Assembly (NCBI GenBank): GCA_030433415.1
Contig: JAUIMF010000007.1
Coordinates: 1-64,000, forward strand
Reading direction: 5' to 3'
Length of the DNA: 64,000 bases
From: Gammaproteobacteria bacterium
Lineage (GTDB): Bacteria; Pseudomonadota; Gammaproteobacteria; Pseudomonadales; Halieaceae
The notes beneath the pieces were generated by a model. The model had not been told where the DNA came from and ran no database searches. It was given only the letters and a program-made list of their open reading frames with translations. Position numbers and translations under genes: made by a program. Shown here one piece after another: positions 1-8,802 of the stretch; position 1 is the first letter of the stretch; each line of letters begins with the position of its first letter.

Positions 1-1199
1 ACCTCGCGCGGCAGATCGCCCAGGAGATACCGCCCAATTTTGGTGGAGGACTGGCGGACGTCTGGCGCCTGCTGCAACAGGCCAATGGCTTTCGGCGCCT
101 CAGTACGGAGCGACAACTTCAGCTCACGGAGCTGATGACCATGTCGATCGGCGATTTTCTCGATCGCTGGTTTGAGAGCGACCCCATCAAGGGGCTCTTT
201 GGCTTCGAGGGTATCATCGGCAACTTCGCCGGCGCTTACGCACCGGGCAGCGCCTATGTGCTGCTGCATCATGCCTTTGGCAACGTCGATGGCCACACGG
301 GCGGCTGGGCCTACGCCCGCGGCGGCATGGGCGCCATCACCCAGGCCATGGCCTCAGCATGCCGCAGCCACGGTGTCGACATCATCACCGGTGCCGAAGT
401 TACCGAGGTACTCTCGGAAAAAAACGGGGTTACGGGCGTTCACACGGCAGACGGACAGGTTTTTCACGCCGACATGATCGCGTCGAATACCCATCCCCGC
501 GTTCTGTTCGGGCGGCTAATCGACCCCTCCCTGACGCCGCCGGAGTTTGCCCGACGCATCAAAAGCTATCGCAGCGAATCGGCCACCTTCCGTATGAATC
601 TCGCCCTGTCGGAGCTGCCGCGCTTTGATTCCGTCGCCCACGATGAGGCAGGCCTGAAGGCGATGCAGGACACGATCGACATCTGTCCTTCGCTGGCCTA
701 TATCGACGCCGCGTATGACGACGCTCGCCGTCAGGGCTACGCAAGCAGACCGGTGGTGTCCATGTGCATTCCCACCCTGCTCGACGACAGTCTTGCACCC
801 CCAGGTGGCCACGTGATGAGCCTGTTCTGCCAGCACTTTCGCTACGCATTACCCAGCGGTCGCAGCTGGGACGAGGAACGGGAATCCGTTGCGGACCACA
901 TCGTGAATACCGTCTGCGAGTATTCCCCCAATCTGCAACCTGCGATTGTGGGGCGCCAGATACATTCCCCGCAGGACATTGAGCAGAAGCTCAACATGCT
1001 CGGCGGCGACATTTTTCACGGCAAACTCAGTCTGGATCAGATCTTCTCGCTGCGCCCCGTGGGCGGCTACGCCGATCATCGCATGCCTTTGAAGGGGCTT
1101 TATCTGTGTGGTTCGGGTGCCCACCCCGGCGGTGGTGTCACGGGAATCCCCGGAAGGAATGCGGCGCAGGTCATGCTGAAGGACCGGCGGGGTCGCTGA
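1..1199 (+). CDS. FAD-dependent oxidoreductase, PYROXD2/phytoene-desaturase-like (5' truncated)
   Basis: The reading frame is open from the first bases of the window, so only the C-terminal part (about 399 residues) of a larger flavoprotein is present; the Rossmann-type N-terminus that would bind FAD lies upstream. The C-terminus carries the family signature GLYLCGSGAHPGGGVTG followed by PGRNAA, which closes the FAD site in PYROXD2/CrtI-type amine-oxidase-fold proteins. The substrate cannot be read from sequence; relatives include carotenoid desaturases and uncharacterised PYROXD2 proteins. It ends 12 nt before the convergent ATP-grasp gene. The first internal ATG (135) is not the true start, because coding sequence homologous in style continues before it. 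Confidence 0.85.
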   Translation, partial: LARQIAQEIPPNFGGGLADVWRLLQQANGFRRLSTERQLQLTELMTMSIGDFLDRWFESDPIKGLFGFEGIIGNFAGAYAPGSAYVLLHHAFGNVDGHTGGWAYARGGMGAITQAMASACRSHGVDIITGAEVTEVLSEKNGVTGVHTADGQVFHADMIASNTHPRVLFGRLIDPSLTPPEFARRIKSYRSESATFRMNLALSELPRFDSVAHDEAGLKAMQDTIDICPSLAYIDAAYDDARRQGYASRPVVSMCIPTLLDDSLAPPGGHVMSLFCQHFRYALPSGRSWDEERESVADHIVNTVCEYSPNLQPAIVGRQIHSPQDIEQKLNMLGGDIFHGKLSLDQIFSLRPVGGYADHRMPLKGLYLCGSGAHPGGGVTGIPGRNAAQVMLKDRRGR

Positions 1200-1211
1200 G
1201 GCAGCCCGGTG

Positions 1212-2327
1212 TCAGGCCGGTGGCGAGAAGGGAAAGTCGGGATCGATGATATCGCCCATCGGCAGCCCGAAGTTGCGGACGCTGATGCGGTTTGGAAACT
1301 CGTTGGTCTCGATGACGATCGGGCCATCTTTGCCAATTGCCAAATCAAGACCGGTGAAGCGAAGCCGCGGTAGTGCCCGCAACGTCGCCTGGGCGAGCGC
1401 GAGACATTCCTGCCAGAACGGCAGCTCAAACCCTTCGATCTGCACGCCGGAGTCGGGGTGAACAGAAAACGTATCGGGCAGAATCGAACCTGTGCCCGCC
1501 AGCCCCAGGCATCCGCTGTCCAGCGCAACGGGAGCAAAAAAACCGCCTCGCGCCGTGTTATCAGTCAGTTGCCCCATCCGTCCCATGCGAAACACCGCCC
1601 CACGAACCTCGGGTCCGGATTCGGTCTGCAACACCCAGATACGCACTGTATTCACGCTGGTTGGATTAATTTCACGCAGGCGCGGGTGCTGTTCCACCAC
1701 TCGCTGAAGAATGTATCCCTGCGCGATCGACGGACTCACCTCGCGCATCAGAAACTGTGCCAGGGGTTCCGTAGACCCGTCGACCAGGCTTCGGGCCACG
1801 CCCGCGTCCCCATCCCACAGCACCTCCGTCGCCACAAAGCCCTGTCCCTGCTGTCCGGTTACAAGCTTGAAGCAGACTCTTAGCGGCGCAAGTCGTTGCA
1901 GCAACGCCTGCAGTGCATCGATGTCTCCCAGCGGCTGTCCCGATGCATCCAGCCCGTCGACCGGATGCAGAAAACCCAGATACTCGGGCGTGGGAATACA
2001 GGCCTGCCTGAGCAGCGCCGCTTCAATGACTTTGTGACTGCTCACGCACTGAAAACCCGGGGGATTCAAACCCTTCACCCGCTGTTCAAACTCCAGCGAA
2101 GTCAGCCAACGGCGCTTTTCTTCGGGGGTGAATTCAGGGCGCCAGAGCGCGTGCTCGTAGTAGGTCAGCGGGCCGATACCCCGGTGCAGGAACAGCGCTG
2201 TGACCTCGGCATACTGCTTGAATACCGAGACGCCGTGGCGGGCGGAAACCTGTCGCGAAAGCTGCCAGATACCTCGCAGCTTTCGAGGCGGGGAATCGGT
2301 ATAGCGAACATCTACGGGTTCATCCAT
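1212..2327 (-). CDS. Sugar-transfer-associated ATP-grasp family protein
   Basis: This 371-residue protein looks like the ATPgrasp_ST family, often found beside glycan or cell-envelope genes. A lysine/glycine-rich ATP-grasp loop lies near FKLVTGQQGQGF (about residue 150). A segment NPTSVNTVRIW follows, and the C-terminal metal/ATP-binding stretch reads TGLDLAIGKDGPIVIETN, with acidic and Asn ligands typical of ATP-grasp enzymes. These enzymes join a carboxylate to an amine or similar nucleophile through an acyl phosphate; the substrate here is unknown. It starts 12 nt after the stop of the methyltransferase gene on the same strand, so the two are probably one transcript. Confidence 0.75.
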   Translation of the reverse strand: MDEPVDVRYTDSPPRKLRGIWQLSRQVSARHGVSVFKQYAEVTALFLHRGIGPLTYYEHALWRPEFTPEEKRRWLTSLEFEQRVKGLNPPGFQCVSSHKVIEAALLRQACIPTPEYLGFLHPVDGLDASGQPLGDIDALQALLQRLAPLRVCFKLVTGQQGQGFVATEVLWDGDAGVARSLVDGSTEPLAQFLMREVSPSIAQGYILQRVVEQHPRLREINPTSVNTVRIWVLQTESGPEVRGAVFRMGRMGQLTDNTARGGFFAPVALDSGCLGLAGTGSILPDTFSVHPDSGVQIEGFELPFWQECLALAQATLRALPRLRFTGLDLAIGKDGPIVIETNEFPNRISVRNFGLPMGDIIDPDFPFSPPA

Positions 2328-2339
2328 GAGTTCGAGGTC

Positions 2340-3101
2340 CTACTGGCCACCAATCCCGGGATTCTCGGCCACCACATAGGCTAGCTGCCACTCCATCGCC
2401 ACTCCCGTCTCGTTATGGTCGTATCCCAGATGGGTACGGATACCGCCAATGACATCGTCATCGGATGCGAGGTCCAGGCCAAACAACCGACGACAGAAAG
2501 CGGCCATCTCAAGCTCGTCGCTGAATCGCCAGCGCAGATCGGGGCGACGGACTTCGCGCAGTACAAGACCGGCCCTGTCAAAAGCGTCGTAGAACTGCTG
2601 ATCCAGAAACCGCCCATCGTGTCCCATGGAATTAAACTCATCGACAAATTCGTTGAGGAAGCGTCCCGTCCCCGTGCCGTCTTCTACATCGGCGACCACG
2701 ACGCGCCCACCGGGCCTGACCACCCGGGCAAATTCGCTCAGCGTGGCCGTTTTGTCCAGCACGTGGTGAAACGCCGCCAGGCTGAGAAGGCAATCCACGG
2801 AATCCGTTGCAAGCGGCAGTTTTTCCAGGCTTCCCTCAATGACTCGGCTGCGCTCGTCGCGCGGGCAACGCTGTGCAAAATAGGAACTGGTCTCTACAAA
2901 GGTAAATTCCGACGGCGTCGCAACATAGTCCCGCAGATATCCGCCGCCCGCAGGCACATCACAGATCGTCATGTGCTCAATGGGGCTGAGGGCGCGCACG
3001 GCGTGCTCAAATTCTTCGGCACGCGCATTCGGACACGCGGCCATCGCGGCGTGATAACTGTCTGCGCGCTTCGAGAAGATATCGTGGTAGCTGTCGAACA
3101 T
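2340..3101 (-). CDS. Class I SAM-dependent methyltransferase
   Basis: The product is about 253 residues from the ATG at 3101. Motif I reads CDVPAGGGYLRDY (SAM-binding glycine-rich loop, about residue 47), followed by the acidic FVETS and the motif IV/post-I region DCLLSLAAFHHVLD, then RVVRPGGRVVVADV, which is typical of a UbiE/Methyltransf_11 fold. The frame is open to 3377, but that longer version would run through the divergent gene at 3311, so the internal ATG is preferred. It is followed closely by the ATP-grasp gene, and the pair may modify a peptide, sugar or lipid. The substrate is not predictable. Confidence 0.78.
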   Translation of the reverse strand: MFDSYHDIFSKRADSYHAAMAACPNARAEEFEHAVRALSPIEHMTICDVPAGGGYLRDYVATPSEFTFVETSSYFAQRCPRDERSRVIEGSLEKLPLATDSVDCLLSLAAFHHVLDKTATLSEFARVVRPGGRVVVADVEDGTGTGRFLNEFVDEFNSMGHDGRFLDQQFYDAFDRAGLVLREVRRPDLRWRFSDELEMAAFCRRLFGLDLASDDDVIGGIRTHLGYDHNETGVAMEWQLAYVVAENPGIGGQ

Positions 3102-3310
3102 TCCACATCCGGGGAATCGCAATCGAAAGCCAAGTATAGGCAGCGCCTGCACCACCCATTCTGGCAGCCTGGAAGGAATGTGAGTCTCAGCACAGCCAAA
3201 CGATGGATTCGTGACGCAGATCGCGTTTTGAGCGCGGAAAACGGTGCTGTACTCAAACCCGGTAGTTGGGGTTGAATACCCGCACCTGATAACAACAAGG
3301 ACAGCGGTAT

Positions 3311-4198
3311 ATGCGCCTGGCTTCTTACAACTCCACAATCGTCTCTCTACTGCTCGGCCTGTTGGTGCTGGCGGCACCCTCGATCGCCGACGACCGGTTG
3401 CGTCCCTATCTTCTGCTTGATCGCAGCACCGCAGATGCCGGTGCCACTACAGCAACGATCCGGTCGCGCCTGGAGGGCAGCGGCTTCACCGTGGTCGGTG
3501 AATACCAGCCTTATGAGGGCGCGACGGCCATGGCCGTGACCCATCCGGCACTGCTGCAGGCCGCAGCAGACGCAGGACCCTTCGGCGGCTACGGCGCCGT
3601 GCTCCGTCTGGCCGCGACAACGGTAGATGGCGAGACCCAGGTCAGCATCGCCAATCCGGTCTACTGGGGTGAGGCACTACAGGTCGGCGACGTCTCGCCG
3701 GTTGCCACGGCGCTGGGCTCGGCGTTCCCCGACGCGCAGCCCTTTGGCTCGAAAAAGGGCCTGACCGAGAAGAAGCTCGCGAAGTACCGGTACATGATGA
3801 TGATGCCGCGGCTGCGAGACCACGACGAACTGGGGAGCTTTGCCGATCACGCCACTGCGCTGGCGACCATTCGCAACAACCTATCGAACAATAACGCGGG
3901 CTTGAGTTCCGTGTTCGAAGTCGCGATTCCGGGTCGGGACGAAGTACTCTTTGGCGTTGCCATCGCCGATGGCGATGGCGGTGATGCGACGGTCATGGCC
4001 ACCACGGATCAGGACGAGCTTCGCCACACTGCGCACCTGCCCTACGGCCTGCTGGTGTCGGGCGACACGGCCTACGCCCTGGCCGGGAAGTTTCGCATCG
4101 CGCTGGCGTTCCCGGATCTTGGCATGGGTACCTTCATGAAGATTTCGGGTGCGCCCAACGCTATTCGCGACGCCCTGGCGACGCTGACCGCCCCCTGA
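3311..4198 (+). CDS. Exported protein of unknown function
   Basis: This is a 295-residue protein with a clear N-terminal signal peptide: MRLASY, a hydrophobic core LLLGLLVLAAPS, then probable cleavage after IA-D near residue 27. The mature part starts RLRPYLLL and has a mixed alpha/beta look with a segment TIRSRLEGSGFTVVGEY resembling the first unit of DUF302-like folds, but the match is weak and I do not assign a family. There are no lipobox, membrane segments or catalytic motifs in the mature part. It is divergent from the methyltransferase gene across a 209-nt gap and is followed by a GC-rich dyad at its stop codon. Likely periplasmic. Confidence 0.65.
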   Translation: MRLASYNSTIVSLLLGLLVLAAPSIADDRLRPYLLLDRSTADAGATTATIRSRLEGSGFTVVGEYQPYEGATAMAVTHPALLQAAADAGPFGGYGAVLRLAATTVDGETQVSIANPVYWGEALQVGDVSPVATALGSAFPDAQPFGSKKGLTEKKLAKYRYMMMMPRLRDHDELGSFADHATALATIRNNLSNNNAGLSSVFEVAIPGRDEVLFGVAIADGDGGDATVMATTDQDELRHTAHLPYGLLVSGDTAYALAGKFRIALAFPDLGMGTFMKISGAPNAIRDALATLTAP

Positions 4199-4207
4199 AA
4201 AAGGGGC
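4190..4207 (+). terminator. Weak hairpin spanning the stop codon
   Basis: GCCCC (4190-4194) can pair with GGGGC (4203-4207) across the TGA stop of the exported-protein gene. No proper U-tract follows (only CTTGGTTT), so termination efficiency is doubtful. Confidence 0.25.
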
Positions 4208-4323
4208 CTTGGTTTACAACGCCACGGCAATATTCCTGCAGGGCATTAGCATTAAACAAACTTGTCTTATGCCCTGAGGCCCAACACCCGTAGACTCGCG
4301 GGCTTTTGGCAGGGAACACCACT

Positions 4324-5019
4324 GTGGTTGGGCTACTGGACAGCAAGGACCTCGAAGCAAGGGCGGAGCAGATCGTCGAGCGACTGCACGGCTATCTCGA
4401 TGAAGGCAAACGAGTCTTCACCACCAGCTCTTTTCAATCCCAGAGCCTGCCGCTGCTGCATATGATCAGTCGCGTGGACCGCGACATTCCGGTCTACTAC
4501 ACCAACACGGGCTTCCTGTTCTCACAAACCATACGCTTCGCCGAAGAACTGGGGGATCGCCTGGGCCTGCGCGTCATTGCGCTGCGCTCAGAGGTACCCA
4601 AGCTCAAACAGATGGATCGCTCCGGTCGTTTTCTCTACGCCTCGGACCCGGACCACTGCTGCTACCTGAACAAGGTCCAGCCGCTGGAACCCGTGCTACG
4701 CGAGCATGACATCTGGATCAACGGTGTTCGCGGTGACCAGAGCGCCGTACGCGCTGCCATGCGTGAAGAAGAACCCGCGCAGTTCGGCTGTCTGCGCTAC
4801 CACCCGATGCTGGAGTGGGACTCGCGCATGGTCTACTACTACCGCAAGCTCCATGACCTGCCCGAGCATCCCCTTGAGGCCGACGGTTACCTCAGCATCG
4901 GCTGCGAACCGTGCACCACCCGGGCCATCGGCGATGGCAATGCCCGCAACGCCCGCTGGTTCGGTATGAACAAGACCGAGTGCGGCCTGAATACAACGCT
5001 GGTTTCCGGCGGCAACTGA
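4324..5019 (+). CDS. Phosphoadenylyl/adenylyl-sulfate reductase family protein, APS-reductase type
   Basis: A PAPS-reductase-fold protein of 231 residues from GTG 4324, which has AGGGA 8 nt upstream; a TTG at 4306 is a longer alternative with no clear ribosome site. It retains the cysteine pattern of [4Fe-4S] APS reductases: CC at about 112-113 and CEPC at about 194-197. A C-terminal KTECGLN carries the catalytic cysteine seen as ECGLH in CysH. The family reduces activated sulfate to sulfite with thioredoxin. It lies 13 nt before a sugar-nucleotide-epimerase-like gene rather than with cysND or cysI. Assimilatory APS reductase is most likely; a specialised sulfite supply for the neighbour is possible. 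Confidence 0.82.
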   Translation: MVGLLDSKDLEARAEQIVERLHGYLDEGKRVFTTSSFQSQSLPLLHMISRVDRDIPVYYTNTGFLFSQTIRFAEELGDRLGLRVIALRSEVPKLKQMDRSGRFLYASDPDHCCYLNKVQPLEPVLREHDIWINGVRGDQSAVRAAMREEEPAQFGCLRYHPMLEWDSRMVYYYRKLHDLPEHPLEADGYLSIGCEPCTTRAIGDGNARNARWFGMNKTECGLNTTLVSGGN

Positions 5020-5032
5020 TACCGAGATTACA

Positions 5033-5944
5033 ATGAACGTCATGATTACCGGCGGCGCCGGCTACATTGGCAATGAGCTGGTGTACCGACTGTCTGCCGA
5101 GCCGTCCATCAAGGACATCCTGGTCTACGACAACCTCTGCAAGGGCAACTACAACCTGTTCACCGGTCTGCGCAAGGTACCGGGCAACAATGTGCGCTTT
5201 ATTCAGGCGGACATTCTGGACTCGCGGAGCCTGCGCAGCGCCATGGAAGGCATGGACATCGTGATCCACCTTGCCGCCAAGGTCGAAGCGCCCTTCGCCG
5301 ACCAGAATGCCCACGACTTTGAGCAGACCAATCACTGGGGAACGGCAGAAATCGTCTACACCGCCGAAGAGGTGGGTATTGGTCGCCTGATCTACCTGAG
5401 TTCCCAGGCCGTCTACGGCCATGGTGACATTGTCGATACCGAAGCGCCCCGGGTGCCGAGCAGCTTCTACGGCCTGTCGAAGATGCGCGGCGAAGACCAC
5501 GTGCTGCGTCTAATGGAGAAAATCCCCGTGCAGTTGGTGCGCTGCGCCAATGTGTATGGCTACTCCAAGAACCTACGCTTTGAAACGCTGGTCAACCAGA
5601 TGGTGTTCGACGCGCACTTTACCCGGCGTGTGGCGGTGCACGGCGACCCGGGCCATACCATGACCCATATCAGCCTCTACCGCCTCGTAGAAGTGCTGGC
5701 CCGCATGGTCAAACGCGATCTGCCCTCAGATGTACACAACCTGTCTCACCGTGCCATGGCAACGGGGGAACTCGTCGAGGGCCTGCGCGAGCTCTACCCC
5801 GATCTTGAGACGATCTTTGTGGATCAGCATATTCCACTGAACGATCTCACGATGAAGAGTAGTCCTCTGATGGAAAACCTGTTGCCCGGGGACGGCAGTC
5901 TCGTCGAGGACCTGGTGAAGTTTCGGGAGCTGTTCACCTTCTGA
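5033..5944 (+). CDS. NAD-dependent epimerase/dehydratase (extended SDR)
   Basis: A 303-residue extended SDR with the N-terminal NAD motif GGAGYIGNEL (residues about 7-16), the DNLCKGNYN segment common in UDP-sugar epimerases and the catalytic pair in YGLSK (Tyr-x3-Lys, about residues 149-153). HLAAKVEAPFA follows the usual HLAA motif. The family converts nucleotide sugars, e.g. 4-epimerisation or dehydration. Its start lies 13 nt behind the APS-reductase gene, suggesting co-transcription. A second in-frame ATG at 5042 would drop only three residues. The sugar substrate is not evident. Confidence 0.8.
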   Translation: MNVMITGGAGYIGNELVYRLSAEPSIKDILVYDNLCKGNYNLFTGLRKVPGNNVRFIQADILDSRSLRSAMEGMDIVIHLAAKVEAPFADQNAHDFEQTNHWGTAEIVYTAEEVGIGRLIYLSSQAVYGHGDIVDTEAPRVPSSFYGLSKMRGEDHVLRLMEKIPVQLVRCANVYGYSKNLRFETLVNQMVFDAHFTRRVAVHGDPGHTMTHISLYRLVEVLARMVKRDLPSDVHNLSHRAMATGELVEGLRELYPDLETIFVDQHIPLNDLTMKSSPLMENLLPGDGSLVEDLVKFRELFTF

Positions 5945-6031
5945 CCATCGTCAAAGAAATTTGTCCGCGGCGCACCTGAGGCGACGGTAACAGGGTATAA
6001 AGGGGCCTGACCGAACAATAAGACCGATCTC

Positions 6032-7348
6032 ATGCCCGAACCGACGCCTGAACCGACGTCAGAAACCTCTGCGACCCCCAATCCCTACGCGAGCAAGCGC
6101 GCCGCCTGGTATGCGCTGGTGCTGCTGACCATCGTCTACAGCTTCAACTTCATCGACCGCCAATTGCTGGCGATCCTGCAGGAGTCCATCAAGGCGGACC
6201 TCGGTTTATCTGACAGCCAACTGGGTCTGCTGACGGGGTTTGCTTTTGCGATCTTCTACGTAACCGCGGGTATTCCCATCGCTCGCTGGGCGGACCGGGC
6301 CAATCGCCGCGACATCGTTGCCCTGTCGCTGTTCATCTGGAGCTTCATGACCGCCCTGAGCGGCTATGTGCAGAACTTCGTGCAGCTTTTGCTCGCCCGT
6401 ATCGGTGTGGGCATCGGCGAGGCCGGCGGCAGCCCCCCGTCCCACTCCATTGTGTCGGATATCTTTCCGCCCAATCGTCGCGCCACCGCCATCGGTTTTT
6501 ACTCCATGGGCGTGAGCATCGGTATTCTGTTCGGGTTTCTTGCCGGCGGCTGGCTGAACGAATTCTTCGGCTGGCGCATGGCGTTTCTGGTGGTGGGTAT
6601 TCCGGGGATTCTGCTGGCGATCATTCTGCGCCTCACCCTCGCCGAACCGATTCGCGGGCTGCATGACGGCGGCACGCAAAGCACCGCCCCCGTGCCCTTT
6701 GGCGATGTACTGCGGGTGTTGTGGACTCGTCGTACGTTTATTCACATGGCCATGGGCGCGGGTCTCAACGCGTTCTGCGGTTATGCCACGGCCAACTGGA
6801 CGGCCTCGTTCATGATCCGAACGCACCAGATGTCGACCGGGGAACTCGGTACCTGGCTCGCCGCAATCATCGGCCTGGGCGGCGCCATCAGCGTGCTCGG
6901 CGGCGGCATGCTGGCTGACCGTCTGGCTATCCGCGACAAGCGCTGGTACGCCTGGCTACCTGCGATCGCCGGCTTCGCCATCGTACCGTTCATGACGTCG
7001 GTGTATCTGGTGGACAACCCCTACACGGCGCTCATGCTGTCGGTGGTTCCCGGGCTGCTCTTTCAGATGTACCTGGGTAACACCATTGCCACCACCCATG
7101 CCCTGGTGGGGCCGCGCATGCGCGCCACCGCGTCGGCAATCCTGTTCCTGATCATCAACATCATTGGCCTGGGCGGCGGCCCCTGGGTGGTGGGCATGCT
7201 CAGCGACCTGCTGGCGCCTCAGCTCGGCTCCGAGTCACTGCGCTACGCCATGCTCTACGCCCTGCCCCCGGTCATGGCCTGGTCAGGACTGCATTTTCTG
7301 CTGGCCGCACGGACCCTGCGTGAAGATGTAGAGTCGGCTCCGCAGTAA
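6032..7348 (+). CDS. MFS transporter, Spinster-like
   Basis: A 438-residue protein with about 12 hydrophobic segments. The first helix contains YSFNFIDRQLLAIL, the DxxR-containing signature common to Spinster-type (Spns) MFS carriers, followed by the loop-2/3 motif ARWADRANRRDI and GIGEAGGSPPSHSIVSDIFPPNRRATA. Proteobacterial members are usually annotated as carriers of organic anions or lipidic/aromatic substrates; the cargo is unknown. It stands alone on the plus strand with an 87-nt gap after the epimerase gene, and converges with the rhodanese gene. The N-terminus is Pro/Glu-rich (MPEPTPEPTSE) and cytoplasmic. Confidence 0.85.
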   Translation: MPEPTPEPTSETSATPNPYASKRAAWYALVLLTIVYSFNFIDRQLLAILQESIKADLGLSDSQLGLLTGFAFAIFYVTAGIPIARWADRANRRDIVALSLFIWSFMTALSGYVQNFVQLLLARIGVGIGEAGGSPPSHSIVSDIFPPNRRATAIGFYSMGVSIGILFGFLAGGWLNEFFGWRMAFLVVGIPGILLAIILRLTLAEPIRGLHDGGTQSTAPVPFGDVLRVLWTRRTFIHMAMGAGLNAFCGYATANWTASFMIRTHQMSTGELGTWLAAIIGLGGAISVLGGGMLADRLAIRDKRWYAWLPAIAGFAIVPFMTSVYLVDNPYTALMLSVVPGLLFQMYLGNTIATTHALVGPRMRATASAILFLIINIIGLGGGPWVVGMLSDLLAPQLGSESLRYAMLYALPPVMAWSGLHFLLAARTLREDVESAPQ

Positions 7349-7367
7349 GGAGTCGTACGGGGTCCTA

Positions 7368-7727
7368 TCAGCCCCCGGCGTCCCAGACGGGTTTGAGTGC
7401 ACCGTAGCCGCCGGCGTTGGTCACGGCGCTGTAGCCCGCACTTTCGAGACTGCGAAGGGCGATGCCCGAACGATTGCCACTGCGGCAATAGACAACGATC
7501 GGTGCATCTTTGTCGACGCCGAGGGCGGCGACGCCTGCGACGATCTCGGGGTGGGGAATGTTAAGTGCGTCGGGCAGGTGACCGCCGGCAAACTCTTCGG
7601 CGCTGCGTACGTCGATCAGTACGGCACCGGCCTGCACCGCGGCATGGGCATCGGCGCCCACATCACTCCCATCACCGCAGGCGGCGAGGAACAGGCTCGA
7701 AAACAGGGCAGAAAGTGCGCGCAGCAT
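7368..7727 (-). CDS. Rhodanese-like lipoprotein
   Basis: A single-domain rhodanese of 119 residues from ATG 7727, which has an AAGGA ribosome site. The N-terminus is a lipoprotein signal with lipobox LAAC (Cys17), so the protein should be anchored on the periplasmic side. The domain shows LIDVRSAEEFAGGHLPDALNIPH and the active-site loop VVYCRSGNRSG (catalytic Cys81). Single-domain rhodaneses transfer sulfane sulfur from thiosulfate or persulfides. A longer frame to 7883 has no good start and would overlap the neighbour. It follows the metal-dependent hydrolase gene on the same strand with 22 nt between them. Confidence 0.88.
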   Translation of the reverse strand: MLRALSALFSSLFLAACGDGSDVGADAHAAVQAGAVLIDVRSAEEFAGGHLPDALNIPHPEIVAGVAALGVDKDAPIVVYCRSGNRSGIALRSLESAGYSAVTNAGGYGALKPVWDAGG

Positions 7728-7749
7728 AGGGTTGTCCTTCAGGTGGTTG

Positions 7750-8595
7750 TCAGCAGGTGGTTGAAAGCAGGTTCTGGCCACGCTTCCAGGCGTCGAGGAG
7801 TGGCCTCGTATCGCGCTGCCAGGGGTGGAATCCCTCGCGGAAGTAATCTTTGTACGCGGGCCAGATGCGGCGAAGAATACCATCGCGAAAGAACAGGAAC
7901 TTCCAGCCGTCGACCCACTGCGAGAGCTTCCACAGCTTGCGATCCCGACGCAGCATGTGCACGACCCCGGCCAGAATGTCTACGACCAGAAAGAACGTGG
8001 CTTGCCGCAGGGCACGCCGGCGCAGCTTTTCGGAGCCCCCGATGGCGCGATACACGTCAAAGGCCACCGCCTTGTGTTCCATCTCTTCAACGGCATGCCA
8101 GTCCCACAGCTCGCGCATCATCGGGTCCGTGGACTGCGCCATCGGTGAGTCATCGGCCAGAGAGGATTCGGCCATGATCGCGGTAATGTGCTCAAGGGCG
8201 GCGGTCGCCGCCAGTTGTTCCAGGGGCGACATCAGCTTTTTGCCACGGGCAATGTTCTTCGCCAGTCGGTTCTCGAGATACTCGTAGTCGTAGCCACGCA
8301 GGGAGCACAGGGTCTGGTTGTAGTGCTCGTGCTCGCGGCGATGAAACCCTTCCTGGCCGCAAAAACCACGAATCTCGGCAAGTAGTTTGGGATCATCGAT
8401 ACGGTCTGCGAAGTGACGAACGCTATCGATAAAGAATTTTTCGCCCTGGGGGAACGTCATCGACATGGCGTTGAACCAGGCGGTCTTGAACGCGTGCCCA
8501 TCGAACCAGTCGGTGGCCAGGGCCGCTTTAAGATCGTGGTGGCGATTGCGGGGCTCGATGGCCACGTCCGACGGTGTATGGGATGGGGAGTTCAC
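7750..8595 (-). CDS. Predicted metal-dependent hydrolase (PF10118-type, ferritin-like)
   Basis: A 281-residue protein starting at GTG 8595 with a strong AGGAGG 7 nt upstream. It resembles the predicted metal-dependent hydrolase family PF10118: it carries conserved acidic/His helices such as FCGQEGFHRREHEHYN, AALEHITAIMAE and DWHAVEEMEHKAVAFDVY, which supply ExxxH-type metal ligands like those of ferritin-like diiron proteins. Members are common in lipid- and steroid-degrading bacteria, but the reaction is not established. It sits upstream of the rhodanese lipoprotein gene and may be co-transcribed. Confidence 0.8.
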   Translation of the reverse strand: MNSPSHTPSDVAIEPRNRHHDLKAALATDWFDGHAFKTAWFNAMSMTFPQGEKFFIDSVRHFADRIDDPKLLAEIRGFCGQEGFHRREHEHYNQTLCSLRGYDYEYLENRLAKNIARGKKLMSPLEQLAATAALEHITAIMAESSLADDSPMAQSTDPMMRELWDWHAVEEMEHKAVAFDVYRAIGGSEKLRRRALRQATFFLVVDILAGVVHMLRRDRKLWKLSQWVDGWKFLFFRDGILRRIWPAYKDYFREGFHPWQRDTRPLLDAWKRGQNLLSTTC

Positions 8596-8667
8596 GGCGA
8601 GTCCTCCTTCGTCTGACCCCCAGTGTAGTGCATCTCGCCCGTCAGGCCTGCATCTGCCACGGCCCGT

Positions 8668-8802
8668 CTACGGTGACCCTGACAACAGCGGCGCAAACCA
8701 ACGCGCGTAGGCAAACACCAGCAGCGTCACGCCACCGATCAGGATCAGGGCCAGCGCGGCGGCGCCAAGCCAGCGCAGCGAACTTTGGCCTCGCCGCCTC
8801 AG
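8668..8802 (-). CDS. Possible 44-residue membrane peptide with a CTG start coupled to serA
   Basis: Directly after the SerA-like gene, another frame is open from 8862 to a stop at 8668-8670 and encodes an Arg-rich start (RRRGQSSLRW) followed by one strong hydrophobic helix (AAALALILIGGVTLLVFAY) and a short tail. This is the charge pattern of an inner-membrane single-span peptide. No ATG, GTG or TTG precedes the helix; the only plausible starts are CTG codons at 8805 and 8802, the second forming a CTGA overlap with the SerA stop. It could be a coupled small protein, the remnant of a longer gene, or chance. Confidence 0.35.
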   Translation of the reverse strand: MRRRGQSSLRWLGAAALALILIGGVTLLVFAYARWFAPLLSGSP

